64,000 nucleotides of DNA from Crassaminicella profunda. GTDB lineage: Bacteria; Bacillota; Clostridia; Peptostreptococcales; Thermotaleaceae. Below, in pieces: positions 37,221-46,396 of the stretch. How positions within the stretch are numbered: position 1 is the first letter of the stretch; each line of letters begins with the position of its first letter. Under the pieces are notes generated by a model. It had not been told where the DNA came from, did not search any database, and saw nothing but the letters and a program-made list of their open reading frames with translations. A program made the translations under genes and the position numbers. The DNA is taken from NCBI RefSeq assembly GCF_019884785.1, contig NZ_CP082326.1:2783355-2847354 (forward strand). Reading direction: 5' to 3'.

Positions 37221-38339
37221 TTACTTTTCTATACTTTTCTCCCACTCAGCAATTTCTTCTAATCGTTTTATAATCGGTAAATGCTGGGTACAGGCTTCTT
37301 CACATTTTCCACACTTTATACAATCCTTTGCACTACCCTTTCTTACTGCTAAGAATCCCCACTCTCGTATTCTTTTTAATTCTTTTTTCATTTCTTCTTC
37401 ACTTTTTCCGAACATCTGCTTATCATTATAAAATTGCATATAAGCTGGAACTGGAATTTTCATTGGACAATCCCAGCAATATCCACATCCTGTACATACA
37501 GCATTCATATTTTCTCCAAGATGGTTTTTGATTTTTTCCAAATCCTTTTCAGTAAAAGTAGTTCCTTCATCAGCAATGCGGCAAGCCATATCAATCTGCT
37601 CTTTTGTTGTAAAACCATTTAGAGTTACTGTGATTTGAGGAGAAGCAATATTAAAACGAAGAGCTGCTTCTGTAGGCGTTTCTCCCTTCATGCCAAGAAA
37701 ACTTAGTTCTTTTTCATGCTTTGGAATAGCTCCTCCTGCTAAAGGATTCATAGCAACTACCCCATACCCACTATCATAAGCACTAACTACTCCATCCCAT
37801 CGATAAGGAAAATTTAAAACATTCACCCCTAGTAGAACTCCTTCAAATTTTCCTGCCTGTAAAATCTTTTTTACTTCATGACCTGGCTGATGAGATGAAC
37901 AAACAATGTGATCAATTAACCCTTCTTCTTTACATTCCAAAAGGCCTTCATATTGTCCACCTGGTTTCATTGCTAAATCATAATGACTCATTTTTCTAAG
38001 ACACCATACATGATAAAAATTTATTTTATCTACTCCTAGCTTCTCCAAAGATCTCTTTACTGCCGTCTTAGCCTTTTCTTTTGTATCATATTCTGTAGGC
38101 ATTCCTTTTGTAGAAACATAAAAATCCTGTGGCATATCTTTAAAAGCTATTCCAAAAATCTTTTCGCTTCTGTTTTCACAATAGCCTGGAGCTGTATCAA
38201 AATAATTGATCCCTTTACTACTTGCATATCTTACTAATTCTGCATTTTCTTCATTGCTTTTAGATAGATCAAAACGCATGCCTCCAAAACCAACAGCAGA
38301 AACGATTTTTCCTGTTTTTCCATATTCTCTATAGATCAT
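37221..38339 (-). CDS. Aldo/keto reductase with C-terminal ferredoxin domain
   Basis: 372 residues. Residues 1-270 are an aldo/keto reductase barrel (GFGGMRFD, YFDTAPGY with the active tyrosine near 52, and a lysine near 78). The tail has cysteines of the 4Fe-4S type: CTGCGYCWDCP near 283 and CIKCGKCEEAC near 340. Such fusions are common in clostridia; the physiological substrate is unknown. AAAGGAGG upstream. Confidence 0.87.
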   Translation of the reverse strand: MIYREYGKTGKIVSAVGFGGMRFDLSKSNEENAELVRYASSKGINYFDTAPGYCENRSEKIFGIAFKDMPQDFYVSTKGMPTEYDTKEKAKTAVKRSLEKLGVDKINFYHVWCLRKMSHYDLAMKPGGQYEGLLECKEEGLIDHIVCSSHQPGHEVKKILQAGKFEGVLLGVNVLNFPYRWDGVVSAYDSGYGVVAMNPLAGGAIPKHEKELSFLGMKGETPTEAALRFNIASPQITVTLNGFTTKEQIDMACRIADEGTTFTEKDLEKIKNHLGENMNAVCTGCGYCWDCPMKIPVPAYMQFYNDKQMFGKSEEEMKKELKRIREWGFLAVRKGSAKDCIKCGKCEEACTQHLPIIKRLEEIAEWEKSIEK

Positions 38340-38419
38340 TCTTTACTTCCTCCTTTTTTCATTCTTATATGTATTCTAATAATATTGTACCATTCTTTAG
38401 TTTATCATTCACAAAAATT

Positions 38420-38442
38420 AACCTCCAAATCATTTGGAGGTT
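38420..38442. terminator. Terminator after the 44-residue gene
   Basis: AACCTCCAAAT and ATTTGGAGGTT form an 11-bp stem with T-runs in both directions. It follows the stop of the small minus-strand gene by about 36 bases. Confidence 0.8.
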
Positions 38443-38477
38443 TTATTTGAAAAAATTTATATTTATATTTTTTATAT

Positions 38478-38612
38478 TTAATTTAAAAAATAGTCCTTTT
38501 CTTTTATCCTACTCGTTTCTTTATTCCAATTTATGTCATCTCCAGCATTTTCTAGGACTTTCAGGATTTTTTCTAATATTTCAATGGTTCTTTTATCCAA
38601 TTTATCCATCAT
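38478..38612 (-). CDS. Small hypothetical protein, 44 residues
   Basis: ATG-ATG start with GAGGGGGG 5-8 bases upstream, a terminator downstream and a sigma-H-like promoter upstream. The protein begins MMDKLDKRTIEILEKILKVL, an amphipathic helix, and ends charged (ETSRIKEKDYFLN). No family recognised. The promoter suggests stationary-phase or sporulation expression. It is too short to be sure from sequence alone, but its signals are complete. Confidence 0.55.
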   Translation of the reverse strand: MMDKLDKRTIEILEKILKVLENAGDDINWNKETSRIKEKDYFLN

Positions 38613-38632
38613 TTCATCCCCCCTCATCTATT

Positions 38633-38676
38633 TACTTCGACAAATAGTTTTGAATTCCTACATAAATCATTCGACA
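38633..38676 (-). promoter_or_regulatory. Sigma-H-like promoter and 0A box of the 44-residue gene
   Basis: Minus strand GTAGGAATT (38661-38653), 11 bases, GTCGAAGTA (38641-38633): sigma-H consensus except one -10 base. A further TTTGTCGAA, matching the clostridial Spo0A box, lies upstream with its TGTCGAA core at 38670-38676. Confidence 0.55.
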
Positions 38677-38728
38677 AATACGAAATTTTTACTATTTTTT
38701 CTTATACAAAGGAGAATTCTTTTGAATT

Positions 38729-39628
38729 TTATCCAGCTAACATATTGTTTTTATGCTTATTTATTACTGATTCAGCAACACTTCTCAATTTTTGAAGAAT
38801 TTCAAGATTTTCTTCAAGACTCAAACCATCTACTGTTAATTCACACCTTTTCGTACATCCATCTACCCCTCCAGCCTTGATCATCTCCTCTAATAAACAT
38901 ATTTCTGTTTTTAAATCATGAAGTAACATTTGATTTGTCATTAAAGAAAGAGCTCCTACTATAGCATGAGCACCCCAGTTGGATACACCTGCTACAATAA
39001 GATAATCAGCACTTATAGAAGCACATATTTTTTCTCCATTAGGAACATTATTTCTCACAAATGATGAAACTTTTCCCATTCCTAATTCATTGCCTCCATC
39101 TCCAACAGCTAATGTTTTGATTTTTAGTTCTTTTCCTTTCTTAAATAATGGATCTGTATTGGGAATAATATCACTAAGGTCCTCTCCTCTCATAGAATAG
39201 TATTTTCCATCTTTCGCTTTTCCTGGTCTTTCTATAGCTACTATATGGGATGGCTTATGGATTTCTATTAATTTTTCACAAAACGCCTCTGCTTCTTCAT
39301 AAGGAACAATTTTTACAGGAGCAACAATCCCTTTTACTAAACAACATCTATATACCATATCCCTTGAATATTCATCTGTAATCAATATAACCTCTTTCCC
39401 TAAATTTTCTAGTGCCCCTGCTAAAGATACTGCTCCAATAGGTCCATCCGTCTCTCCTTTTAGGGCATCTTTTATACAAAACCCTGTAACAATAAAAACT
39501 ACCTTACTTTCCAAAAGTTCCCTTGTCCCCTTTTCTAGTTCTCCTGTTAATCTAATTTTGTCCATTCCTCTCTTATCAAGATTTTTTCTCATGATATTTT
39601 CTAATTCTTCAAAATAACTTCTATACAA
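38729..39628 (-). CDS. DUF4392 (glutamate cyclase domain) protein
   Basis: 299 residues matching the DUF4392/D-glutamate cyclase-like family: VFIVTGFCI near residue 45, ETDGPIGAVSLAGALE near 60, IAIERPGKAKDGKYYSMRGED near 130, AVGDGGNELGMGKV near 175 and GVSNWGAHAIVGAL near 215. Related mammalian enzymes convert D-glutamate to 5-oxo-D-proline; the bacterial role is not settled. TTG start with GGAG about 10 bases upstream. The ATG at residue 13 is an alternative. Confidence 0.8.
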   Translation of the reverse strand: MYRSYFEELENIMRKNLDKRGMDKIRLTGELEKGTRELLESKVVFIVTGFCIKDALKGETDGPIGAVSLAGALENLGKEVILITDEYSRDMVYRCCLVKGIVAPVKIVPYEEAEAFCEKLIEIHKPSHIVAIERPGKAKDGKYYSMRGEDLSDIIPNTDPLFKKGKELKIKTLAVGDGGNELGMGKVSSFVRNNVPNGEKICASISADYLIVAGVSNWGAHAIVGALSLMTNQMLLHDLKTEICLLEEMIKAGGVDGCTKRCELTVDGLSLEENLEILQKLRSVAESVINKHKNNMLAG

Positions 39629-39667
39629 AGTACATCAGCTCCTTATTAATTTTTCCAAAAATACACA

Positions 39668-39698
39668 AAGACCCAGTGCATACTAGCATCTGGGTCTT
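39668..39698 (-). terminator. Terminator of the DUF3870 gene
   Basis: AAGACCCAG (39668-39676) and CTGGGTCTT (39690-39698). The minus strand continues TGTGTATTTTTG, 70 bases after the stop. Confidence 0.7.
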
Positions 39699-39766
39699 AT
39701 TTACCGATATATACAGAGGGTAATCTATATACTTGGTCCATAAAACATCTAATATATTTATAATGA

Positions 39767-40090
39767 TTACTGTTCTTTAATCATCATATATTTATTTCTT
39801 GCATCTTTTACAGCAGCAATCACTGCCTTTTGCGCCATCCCATAAAATCTGTCCTGAATTTCATATACAATTTCCTCTATATCGTCCTTTAGATGGTATC
39901 CTACCAATATGGATTTTATAAAGTCACTCGTAACATCTCTTACCATATTACAAGTTGAATCAATAATTTTCCCTGTATCTCTTTCTAAAATAACTCCTAT
40001 AAATAGTATATCATATAAAGCAGCAATTGGGTCATTTTTGCTTATTTTTGAAGTTCCTAAAATATAAACTGTATTTTTTTCATATGACAA
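39767..40090 (-). CDS. DUF3870 protein
   Basis: 107 residues of the DUF3870 family, which often sits in organic-acid catabolic loci with sigma-54 activators elsewhere in clostridia. Conserved parts: LYDILFIGVILERDTGKIID and YHLKDDIEEIVYEIQDRFYG. Starts at TTG, with GGAGGGGG 5-10 bases upstream. Function unknown. Confidence 0.75.
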   Translation of the reverse strand: MSYEKNTVYILGTSKISKNDPIAALYDILFIGVILERDTGKIIDSTCNMVRDVTSDFIKSILVGYHLKDDIEEIVYEIQDRFYGMAQKAVIAAVKDARNKYMMIKEQ

Positions 40091-40260
40091 TGAAACCCCC
40101 TCCTGTTCTGACTAAATTTATTATATATTTTCTATAACTTTTATGGATTTCCTTTTATATTTATTTCTATTTTTATTTAGCTTACCCTTATATAGATGTT
40201 ACTTTATCCATATACCTTTTAATAAAACAAAAATTTTCAAATCATTCTTTTAATAAAATA

Positions 40261-40290
40261 AAGAAAAGTATCCTACATACTTTTCCTTAT
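40261..40290 (-). terminator. Terminator of the DUF6765 gene
   Basis: AAAAGTAT (40264-40271) and ATACTTTT (40277-40284), with A/T-rich flanks. It follows the DUF6765 stop by about 26 bases. Confidence 0.65.
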
Positions 40291-40315
40291 TTTTTCCTAT
40301 CATTGTATTTTCAAA

Positions 40316-41329
40316 CTATGTAATAATTTCGTATTTAGGTAATAGCTCATTCATAATATAAAATCGATGAAAAACTAATGCATCTTGAAAATATTTCCAA
40401 TCACATTGATGGAAATTTTCATTCTTATCATATATATTTTTATCTTGATCGATTACTTTTACAGCTTCATTAAACCATTCTCTATCATCATATTGAATTG
40501 TTTCTTTAAATCCAAAGAAACCGTTTTTCAATTGTTCTTGCCAAAGCTTTACTCTTTCATCTACCAATGCTCTGTTTAATAGAATATGTTTTATTTTTCT
40601 TTCTATCATCCTCCATTTTCTTGAATATCCTTCATAAATTTCAGGTTTTCTTCTTCTTACCTCATTGGTTAAATAATTGTATATATGATAAAGGGCATCC
40701 ATTGCTCTATCTTGATTATTTACAGTCAATTTTTCTTTCATATTATACCCAACATATCTCCAAATCAAATAAGGTTCATCTGGGTAAATATATGCCTGCC
40801 CATGCCCTATTGTAGGTATAAATTTTTCTTTTAACCAAATAATAGCTTCTGAATCATCTAATCCATTGATCAACTCCAAATCATCTACATCATTTTCTTT
40901 TCTAAATAATCCATGAAATTTTTGATGGGACCATGTATCTGCATATACATGCAAAGATATTCCTAATCGATGTAACCCATAGGGCTTATCTAATGTATTC
41001 AATGTATCTTTCATCATTTCTCTGGCTGTTTTACTATTTTGTCTACATATTAATTTTTCATAAAATTCTTCTCCCTCTATCCCTGGTAAAAAGTGAAAAG
41101 GTAAAAATATATCATATCCTGTACTCTTACTAAATACACCTAAATCAAGAAATTTATGGGCAGACCTCTGCTGCTCAAATCTCCCACCACTTTGAAATTC
41201 TAGCACATGATCATACTTTGCATCATCTACATGCTGTGAAGCATAGGCTATTTTTTTACTATATTCATCTTTTATTCCTGCCAATCTGCAGAGTGTATAA
41301 ATAGCATAATAATGGAAATCTATTTGCAT
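40316..41329 (-). CDS. DUF6765-like protein, possible metal hydrolase
   Basis: 337 residues without signal peptide. Repeated histidine and aspartate segments (IDFHYYAIYTL at the start, YASQHVDDAKYDHV near 30, HVYADTWSHQKFHG near 130) recall zinc-dependent phospholipase C and related helical metal enzymes; I place it tentatively in the DUF6765 group. No catalytic proof. GGGGGAG precedes the ATG. Single gene, divergent from the response-regulator module. Confidence 0.6.
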   Translation of the reverse strand: MQIDFHYYAIYTLCRLAGIKDEYSKKIAYASQHVDDAKYDHVLEFQSGGRFEQQRSAHKFLDLGVFSKSTGYDIFLPFHFLPGIEGEEFYEKLICRQNSKTAREMMKDTLNTLDKPYGLHRLGISLHVYADTWSHQKFHGLFRKENDVDDLELINGLDDSEAIIWLKEKFIPTIGHGQAYIYPDEPYLIWRYVGYNMKEKLTVNNQDRAMDALYHIYNYLTNEVRRRKPEIYEGYSRKWRMIERKIKHILLNRALVDERVKLWQEQLKNGFFGFKETIQYDDREWFNEAVKVIDQDKNIYDKNENFHQCDWKYFQDALVFHRFYIMNELLPKYEIIT

Positions 41330-41412
41330 AATTCTCCCCCTTTAAATTTAATCCTCCTATATTTTATGCTTCTTATATCCATACATTCCTCAAAGCATTT
41401 ATGATGCATAAA

Positions 41413-41441
41413 AAAGGATTATCAGCTAATTTGTCGAATAT
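41413..41441 (+). promoter_or_regulatory. Sigma-H promoter of the response-regulator module
   Basis: AAAGGATTA (41413-41421), 11 bases, GTCGAATAT (41433-41441), a full match to sigma-H elements RnAGGAwWW and RnnGAATwW. The start would be near 41448, about 34 bases before the first ATG. The TGTCGAA inside also matches a 0A box. Confidence 0.65.
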
Positions 41442-41481
41442 TTAAACAAATAAGCATTTGAAAATTTTAGGAGGTGTTGCC

Positions 41482-42783
41482 ATGAACATACTCATTGTAG
41501 ATGATACTAAATTCAACTTAGAATATGCTAAAAACATATTGATTGAAAACAAAATTAATTGTCATATTCTTTTAGCCAATTCTGGAAAAAAAGCTTTAAA
41601 TCTTCTTGCTGCACAAACCATTGATATTGTCATCCTAGATATTGTCATGCCTGAAATAGATGGACTAGAAGTCTTAAAAGAAATTCGAAAAGATGAAAAG
41701 CACCATAACATACCAGTGATTATGTTTACATCCCTTACAGATAAACAAGCTCTAAAAAAGAGCTTTGAATATGGTGCTACAGACTTTATTAACAAACCTA
41801 TCGAACCCATTGAATTCATTTCAAGAGTAAAATCTGCCATAAGCATCAGAAATTACGCACTCTATCTAAATGAAACTTTAGATACCATAAAAGAGCAAAA
41901 TCAAGAATTATTAAGCTTAAATAAAAAACTACAAGAAACACAATTTTATCTTGTTCAAAAAGAAAAACTAGTTGCAATTGGTCAACTTGCAGCTGGTGTA
42001 GCTCATGAAATCAATAATCCTATAGGATATGTATCTAGTAATACGGAAACCCTTAGTAAATATATTCATAAAATAAAAACTGCCATTGATCAGTATAGAA
42101 AATTGTTAGATTGCCTTAGTGATACAGATATTCAATCTAAAGAAGTGCAAAACCACATGAAAGAACTTTATTCATTAAAGAAAAAATTGCATTTAGATTT
42201 TATTATGACAGATATAGATAGCCTCATTGATGATTCCTTTAAAGGCCTAGAAAAAATAACAAAAATTGTTCAAAGCTTGAGAAATTTTGCTAGACATGAC
42301 TTAGAAAATGACTTTAATTATTATGATTTTAATGATCTTGTGGAAGAAACCCTTCTTCTAATAAAAAATGAAGCTAAATATATTATTGATATCGAAAAAG
42401 ATCTAAAAGATTTACCTCTCACATCCTGCAATAGAACACAAATTGGACAAGTTTTATTAAACATTATGGTGAATGCTGTTCAAGCCATTAAAAGTCAATC
42501 TAGAGAAGAACAAGGGCTTATTACCATCTCTACTTTTTCCAATGAAAATTATGTAGTGTGTGAAATAATAGATGACGGACCAGGGATACCTAAAGATATT
42601 ATCGATAAAATATTCAATCCATTTTTCACCACAAAAGAAGTTGGATCTGGAACAGGTCTAGGGTTAAGTATTTCTTATGATATTATCGTCAATAAACATT
42701 CAGGAGAACTTCTAGTAAGTAGTGAAGTAGATCAGGGGACTACTTTTACAATCAAACTTCCTATAAAAAAAATGTCTTCATAA
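41482..42783 (+). CDS. Response regulator-histidine kinase hybrid
   Basis: 433 residues. An N-terminal receiver domain (phospho-aspartate in VILDIVMPEIDG near 52, conserved lysine in NKPIEP near 104), a coiled linker about 130-165, then a kinase: GVAHEINNPIGYV (phospho-histidine near 178), N-box LLNIMVNAVQAI near 330, DGPGIP and GTGLGLSI. No membrane segments, so it senses through its receiver or partners. AGGAGG 7 bases before the ATG at 41482. First of three co-directional receiver genes. Confidence 0.9.
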   Translation: MNILIVDDTKFNLEYAKNILIENKINCHILLANSGKKALNLLAAQTIDIVILDIVMPEIDGLEVLKEIRKDEKHHNIPVIMFTSLTDKQALKKSFEYGATDFINKPIEPIEFISRVKSAISIRNYALYLNETLDTIKEQNQELLSLNKKLQETQFYLVQKEKLVAIGQLAAGVAHEINNPIGYVSSNTETLSKYIHKIKTAIDQYRKLLDCLSDTDIQSKEVQNHMKELYSLKKKLHLDFIMTDIDSLIDDSFKGLEKITKIVQSLRNFARHDLENDFNYYDFNDLVEETLLLIKNEAKYIIDIEKDLKDLPLTSCNRTQIGQVLLNIMVNAVQAIKSQSREEQGLITISTFSNENYVVCEIIDDGPGIPKDIIDKIFNPFFTTKEVGSGTGLGLSISYDIIVNKHSGELLVSSEVDQGTTFTIKLPIKKMSS

Positions 42784-42814
42784 TTCCATTTCTACTCAAA
42801 AGGGGGGATATTCC

Positions 42815-43984
42815 ATGGAGAAAAGTATTTTATTTGTAGATGATGAAGAACAAATCTTGCGATCTTTAAATCGCTTATTCTTAGATAAAGATTATCAAGT
42901 TTTTTTAGCAAATAACGGGAAAGACGCTCTTAAAATTCTTGATACCGAAAATATTGACCTCATTATATCAGATATTAAAATGCCTACTATGAATGGCTAT
43001 GAATTATTACAAAAAGTAAAAGAACAACATCCAAAAGTCTTAAGAGTGGCTTTTAGTGGCTATACGGACAACAATAAAATCGTCCAAGCGTTAGAAAACA
43101 ATTTAGCAAAATTATACCTTTTCAAACCCTGGAGCAATGATACTTTATTATCCATTATAGATAAAATATTTGGATTTGAGGATATTCTAAGAAATAAAAA
43201 CCTATTGAATTTAATTCATAATTTAGATGATTTACCAACTTTACCATTTCTCTATCAAGATCTATGCACACTTATTGAAAAAGATGCGGGTATCGATGAA
43301 ATTTCAAAAAAAATCGAAGAAGATCAAGCCATCTCCTCAAGAATTTTACGTGTTGTCAATTCTGCTTTTTCTTCCTCAAAGACAGGATCTGTTAAGGATG
43401 CTATCATGTATTTAGGGCTATCCAATGTAAAACATATGGTTTTATCCAATAGTGTTTTTCTTTCTACACAACTAAACCCTTTTTTAACAGATTTATTATG
43501 GAAACATGTAAATTTAACAAATCGAATGGTTATCTTCATTTATAAAAAAATACTACAAAAAAAAGTACCCAAAACTTATGAATCTGCTGGACTATTACAT
43601 GATATTGGTAAAGTTGTATTGTTGAATAATTTCCATGAAAAATATGTGAAAATATTTAAACGCACTATACTAGAACCAAAGTTAAATATAGCAGATCTTG
43701 AAAAAGAAGTTCTAGGGGTTAATCATCAAGAAATAGGTGCTTATCTATTGGATTGGTGGGAGATTCCACACCCTATTATCGAATCTGCTTTATTTCATCA
43801 CAATCCAACAGACCCAAGAATCATCAATAAAGAATTAGTTTCTATTGTGCATATTGCTGGCACTTACTCATGGAAATTTTTAGATCATACCCAATTCAGT
43901 AATAATCAAAATGAAGGAGCCTTTAATCTATTAAACATCCCTAAAGAGGATTTCGAAAAAGCACTCCTTGAATTAAAGTTATAA
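42815..43984 (+). CDS. Response regulator with HDOD domain
   Basis: 389 residues. Receiver domain (ILFVDDEEQI; aspartate in LIISDIKMPTMNG near 53; LFKPWSND near 105) then an HDOD domain from about 135 (LPTLPFLYQDL, ISSRILRVVNSAF, GLLHDIGKVVLL). HDOD outputs are HD-like, often without phosphodiesterase activity, and used in signalling. The HDIGK motif is intact here, so weak hydrolase activity is not excluded. It follows the kinase by 31 bases with AAGGGGGG. Confidence 0.9.
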   Translation: MEKSILFVDDEEQILRSLNRLFLDKDYQVFLANNGKDALKILDTENIDLIISDIKMPTMNGYELLQKVKEQHPKVLRVAFSGYTDNNKIVQALENNLAKLYLFKPWSNDTLLSIIDKIFGFEDILRNKNLLNLIHNLDDLPTLPFLYQDLCTLIEKDAGIDEISKKIEEDQAISSRILRVVNSAFSSSKTGSVKDAIMYLGLSNVKHMVLSNSVFLSTQLNPFLTDLLWKHVNLTNRMVIFIYKKILQKKVPKTYESAGLLHDIGKVVLLNNFHEKYVKIFKRTILEPKLNIADLEKEVLGVNHQEIGAYLLDWWEIPHPIIESALFHHNPTDPRIINKELVSIVHIAGTYSWKFLDHTQFSNNQNEGAFNLLNIPKEDFEKALLELKL

Positions 43985-44011
43985 AATGCCATTAGCAAAG
44001 GAGGAAAAGCT

Positions 44012-45031
44012 ATGAAAAATAATACAGTTTTATTTGTAGATGATGATACCCATATTATTAGTTCCTTACGTAGAGGTTTAATAGATGAAGAATTTAAAAA
44101 AGAATTTGCATATAGTGGAGAAGAAGCTCTCAAAATAATGGAAAAAAACAAGATCAGTGTCATTGTTACAGATATGAGAATGCCTAAGATGAATGGCTTA
44201 ACCCTATTAAAAATGATCAGTGAAAAATATCCAGATGTAGTAAAAGTCGTTTTAAGTGGATATACACAAATCCCACAAATCCTAGCAACTATTAATCAAG
44301 TAAATATATTTAAATTTATTGCAAAACCTTGGAATTTAGAAGAAGAACTGATCCCTATTATCAAACAATCTATTGAATATTATAATTTAACAATAGAAAG
44401 AGAAAAAATGAAAGCAGAAATTGAAAGGAAAAATACATTATATACTCAAATACTAAAATCTAGTAATGAAAAATTTTCAAATATGCATAAAGACTATGAA
44501 AACATCAGAACACTTGACCAAAACATTTTGAACTATATAAAAAATTCATCTACTCAAGGAAATCCTAATTTATTTCATGCTCATTTAGATTTTATTGAAG
44601 AGATACATAAAAAATACATGGATACTTTACCAACTGTAACAACAAACTTTGATTTCAAAAAAATAATCACCGAAATAAGCAACTATATTTCACAAAATTA
44701 TTCTAAAAACCCTATTGAAATCCAGCTAAAGGATGAAAAAAATATTCAATTTCATGGAAATTATAAATTACTCATGGCCTATTTAACACTTTTTATCAAA
44801 CATTCTTTGAGACAATATCATACCTTAAAGTTTACCCTTTCTAGCGAGAGTTCTAAAGATACTACTACATTATTTTTTATTATTGAACTCATGAAAAATT
44901 CATCTTCTAAAGATAACTTTATGTCCTTCATTCCTTTATGGAATCAATTTTGTCAAATTATAAATGGTCAATTCGAGCTTATTAAAGAAAATCCTGATTA
45001 TAATATTCTTTCATTAAAAATAAAATTTTAA
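44012..45031 (+). CDS. Response regulator with degenerate kinase-like output
   Basis: 339 residues. Receiver domain at 1-125 (LFVDDDTHII; aspartate in VIVTDMRMPKMNG near 54; FIAKPWNLEEE). A coiled linker follows, then about 170 residues resembling a histidine kinase core that has lost its motifs: no H-box, the N-box region reads KLLMAYLTLFIKHSLRQY, and no glycine-rich loops remain before INGQFELIKENPDYNILSLKI. It is likely an adaptor rather than an enzyme. Last gene, 27 bases after the HDOD gene. Confidence 0.75.
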   Translation: MKNNTVLFVDDDTHIISSLRRGLIDEEFKKEFAYSGEEALKIMEKNKISVIVTDMRMPKMNGLTLLKMISEKYPDVVKVVLSGYTQIPQILATINQVNIFKFIAKPWNLEEELIPIIKQSIEYYNLTIEREKMKAEIERKNTLYTQILKSSNEKFSNMHKDYENIRTLDQNILNYIKNSSTQGNPNLFHAHLDFIEEIHKKYMDTLPTVTTNFDFKKIITEISNYISQNYSKNPIEIQLKDEKNIQFHGNYKLLMAYLTLFIKHSLRQYHTLKFTLSSESSKDTTTLFFIIELMKNSSSKDNFMSFIPLWNQFCQIINGQFELIKENPDYNILSLKIKF

Positions 45032-45058
45032 CCATAAAAAATAGTATATCTAATAATT

Positions 45059-45083
45059 AAGCTCTTGGATTATACCAAGAGCT
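45059..45083. terminator. Terminator between response regulators and modA
   Basis: AAGCTCTTGG and CCAAGAGCTT form a 10-bp stem; the T-run after it is weak (GATCATTATTT). Convergent genes on both sides. Confidence 0.65.
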
Positions 45084-45143
45084 TGATCATTATTTATGTT
45101 CCATAAAAATACCATTATGCAATTTATCCTAAAAAATTAAGGA

Positions 45144-45947
45144 TTAGTGTATTTTCTCAAATCCATATTTTTCAAAAATCCCTTGACCTTCTTTTAATAA
45201 AAATTCATAAAACTCCTGAACGTCTTTATTCTCTTTAGAATCCTTTACCACTGCCATCCAATAAGCAGCTTCTACATTATGTTCTACTGGAATTTCTACT
45301 ATGTTTACCTTATCTTTTATATTTTTTGTAATATCCGATTTGTAAACAATACCAGCATCCCCTTCTCCTAATACGACTTTATTGACTACTTGTTTTACAT
45401 TGTTTTCATTAGATACAACATTAGCTAATACCTTTTCCTCATATTTTTTTCCAAGTTCACCAGCTAACGAATGAATGATCTGTCTTGCATATTGCCCTGC
45501 TGGTACTTCTTCTTGAGCAACAATCAGCTTACAAGTTTTTTCTATATCCTTTAATGTTTTTATTTTCGCTGGATTATTCTTTGGAAACATTACAACCATA
45601 GAATTACTTAAAAAATGCTTTCCTTCTAAAACAAAATCTTTATTTTTTAAAGCATCATAATGTTTTTTATTGGCTGATAGAAACAAATCTGCTTTTACAC
45701 CTTGTTCAATTTGAACTCTCAATTGGCTTGAACCTGCTAAATGAAGGTTCACTTTTACATGAGGATTTTCTTTTTCAAACTGATTAACTATTTCTTCCAT
45801 ACTCTCTGTTAAAGATGCCGCTGCAAAAACAGTGATTTCTTGTTGTTTATTTTCTTCTTCAGATGCTTTTACACTACATCCAGTAAGTACTATAGCTAAA
45901 AACATCAAAATACATATTCCAAGAGCCCATCCTTTAATTTTTTTCAT
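45144..45947 (-). CDS. modA: Molybdate-binding lipoprotein ModA
   Basis: 267 residues. Signal peptide with lipobox LTGCS (cysteine near 24), so lipid-anchored outside the membrane. Mature protein starts EITVFAAASLTESM, the ModA signature, with GSSQLRVQIEQGVKADLFLSA near 75 and PAGQYARQI near 150 that line the oxyanion site. It overlaps the MOSC gene by 14 bases. The matching permease ModB is 1.6 kb upstream in the same direction; no ModC ATPase is present. Confidence 0.92.
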   Translation of the reverse strand: MKKIKGWALGICILMFLAIVLTGCSVKASEEENKQQEITVFAAASLTESMEEIVNQFEKENPHVKVNLHLAGSSQLRVQIEQGVKADLFLSANKKHYDALKNKDFVLEGKHFLSNSMVVMFPKNNPAKIKTLKDIEKTCKLIVAQEEVPAGQYARQIIHSLAGELGKKYEEKVLANVVSNENNVKQVVNKVVLGEGDAGIVYKSDITKNIKDKVNIVEIPVEHNVEAAYWMAVVKDSKENKDVQEFYEFLLKEGQGIFEKYGFEKIH

Positions 45948-46380
45948 TCGTAAAAACCACCTTCATCTCATCTCCGTTTTTTATCATCCCACCCTTTAGA
46001 ACACGTGCAAAAATTCCTTCTCTTGGCATAATACAATCTCCTACAGTCTCATAAATGCGGCAATGGCTATGACACTCTTTTCCTATTTGTGTCACCTCTA
46101 ATTCTATATTATTCACCATCAATTTTGTTCCAATAGGTAATTCCTTTAGATCGATTCCTTCAACAATAAGATTTTCTCCAAAGGCTCCATCCTCTACTAA
46201 GGCACCTTTCTTTTTAAAAGCTTCTATTTTTTCAAAGGATAGTAAACTCACCTGTCTATGCCAATTTCCTGCATGAGCATCTCCCTTTAGCCCATGATTT
46301 TCAACCATTTCAGCTTGTCCTACATTTATTTTAGCTGTTCCTTTTTTTTTACTTATACAAACGGCCACAATTTTCCCCAT
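45934..46380 (-). CDS. MOSC domain protein
   Basis: 148 residues. MOSC domains carry sulfur or handle molybdenum cofactor. Seen: VGQAEMVENHGLKGDAHAG near residue 22, GAFGENLIVEGIDL near 65, and the cysteine in IGKECHSHCRIYE near 108. Start chosen at ATG 46380 with GGAAGG upstream rather than inside moaA. Located between moaA and modA, consistent with cofactor sulfuration or storage; the exact reaction is not known. Confidence 0.85.
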   Translation of the reverse strand: MGKIVAVCISKKKGTAKINVGQAEMVENHGLKGDAHAGNWHRQVSLLSFEKIEAFKKKGALVEDGAFGENLIVEGIDLKELPIGTKLMVNNIELEVTQIGKECHSHCRIYETVGDCIMPREGIFARVLKGGMIKNGDEMKVVFTNEKN

Positions 46381-46396
46381 AAAATACCTTCCTTCC

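Noticed and set aside
41432-41438. TGTCGAA as a Spo0A box upstream of the response-regulator module
   Set aside because: It falls inside a full sigma-H -10 element with correct -35 and spacing; the same holds at 59918-59924. Spo0A binding cannot be excluded but is not needed.
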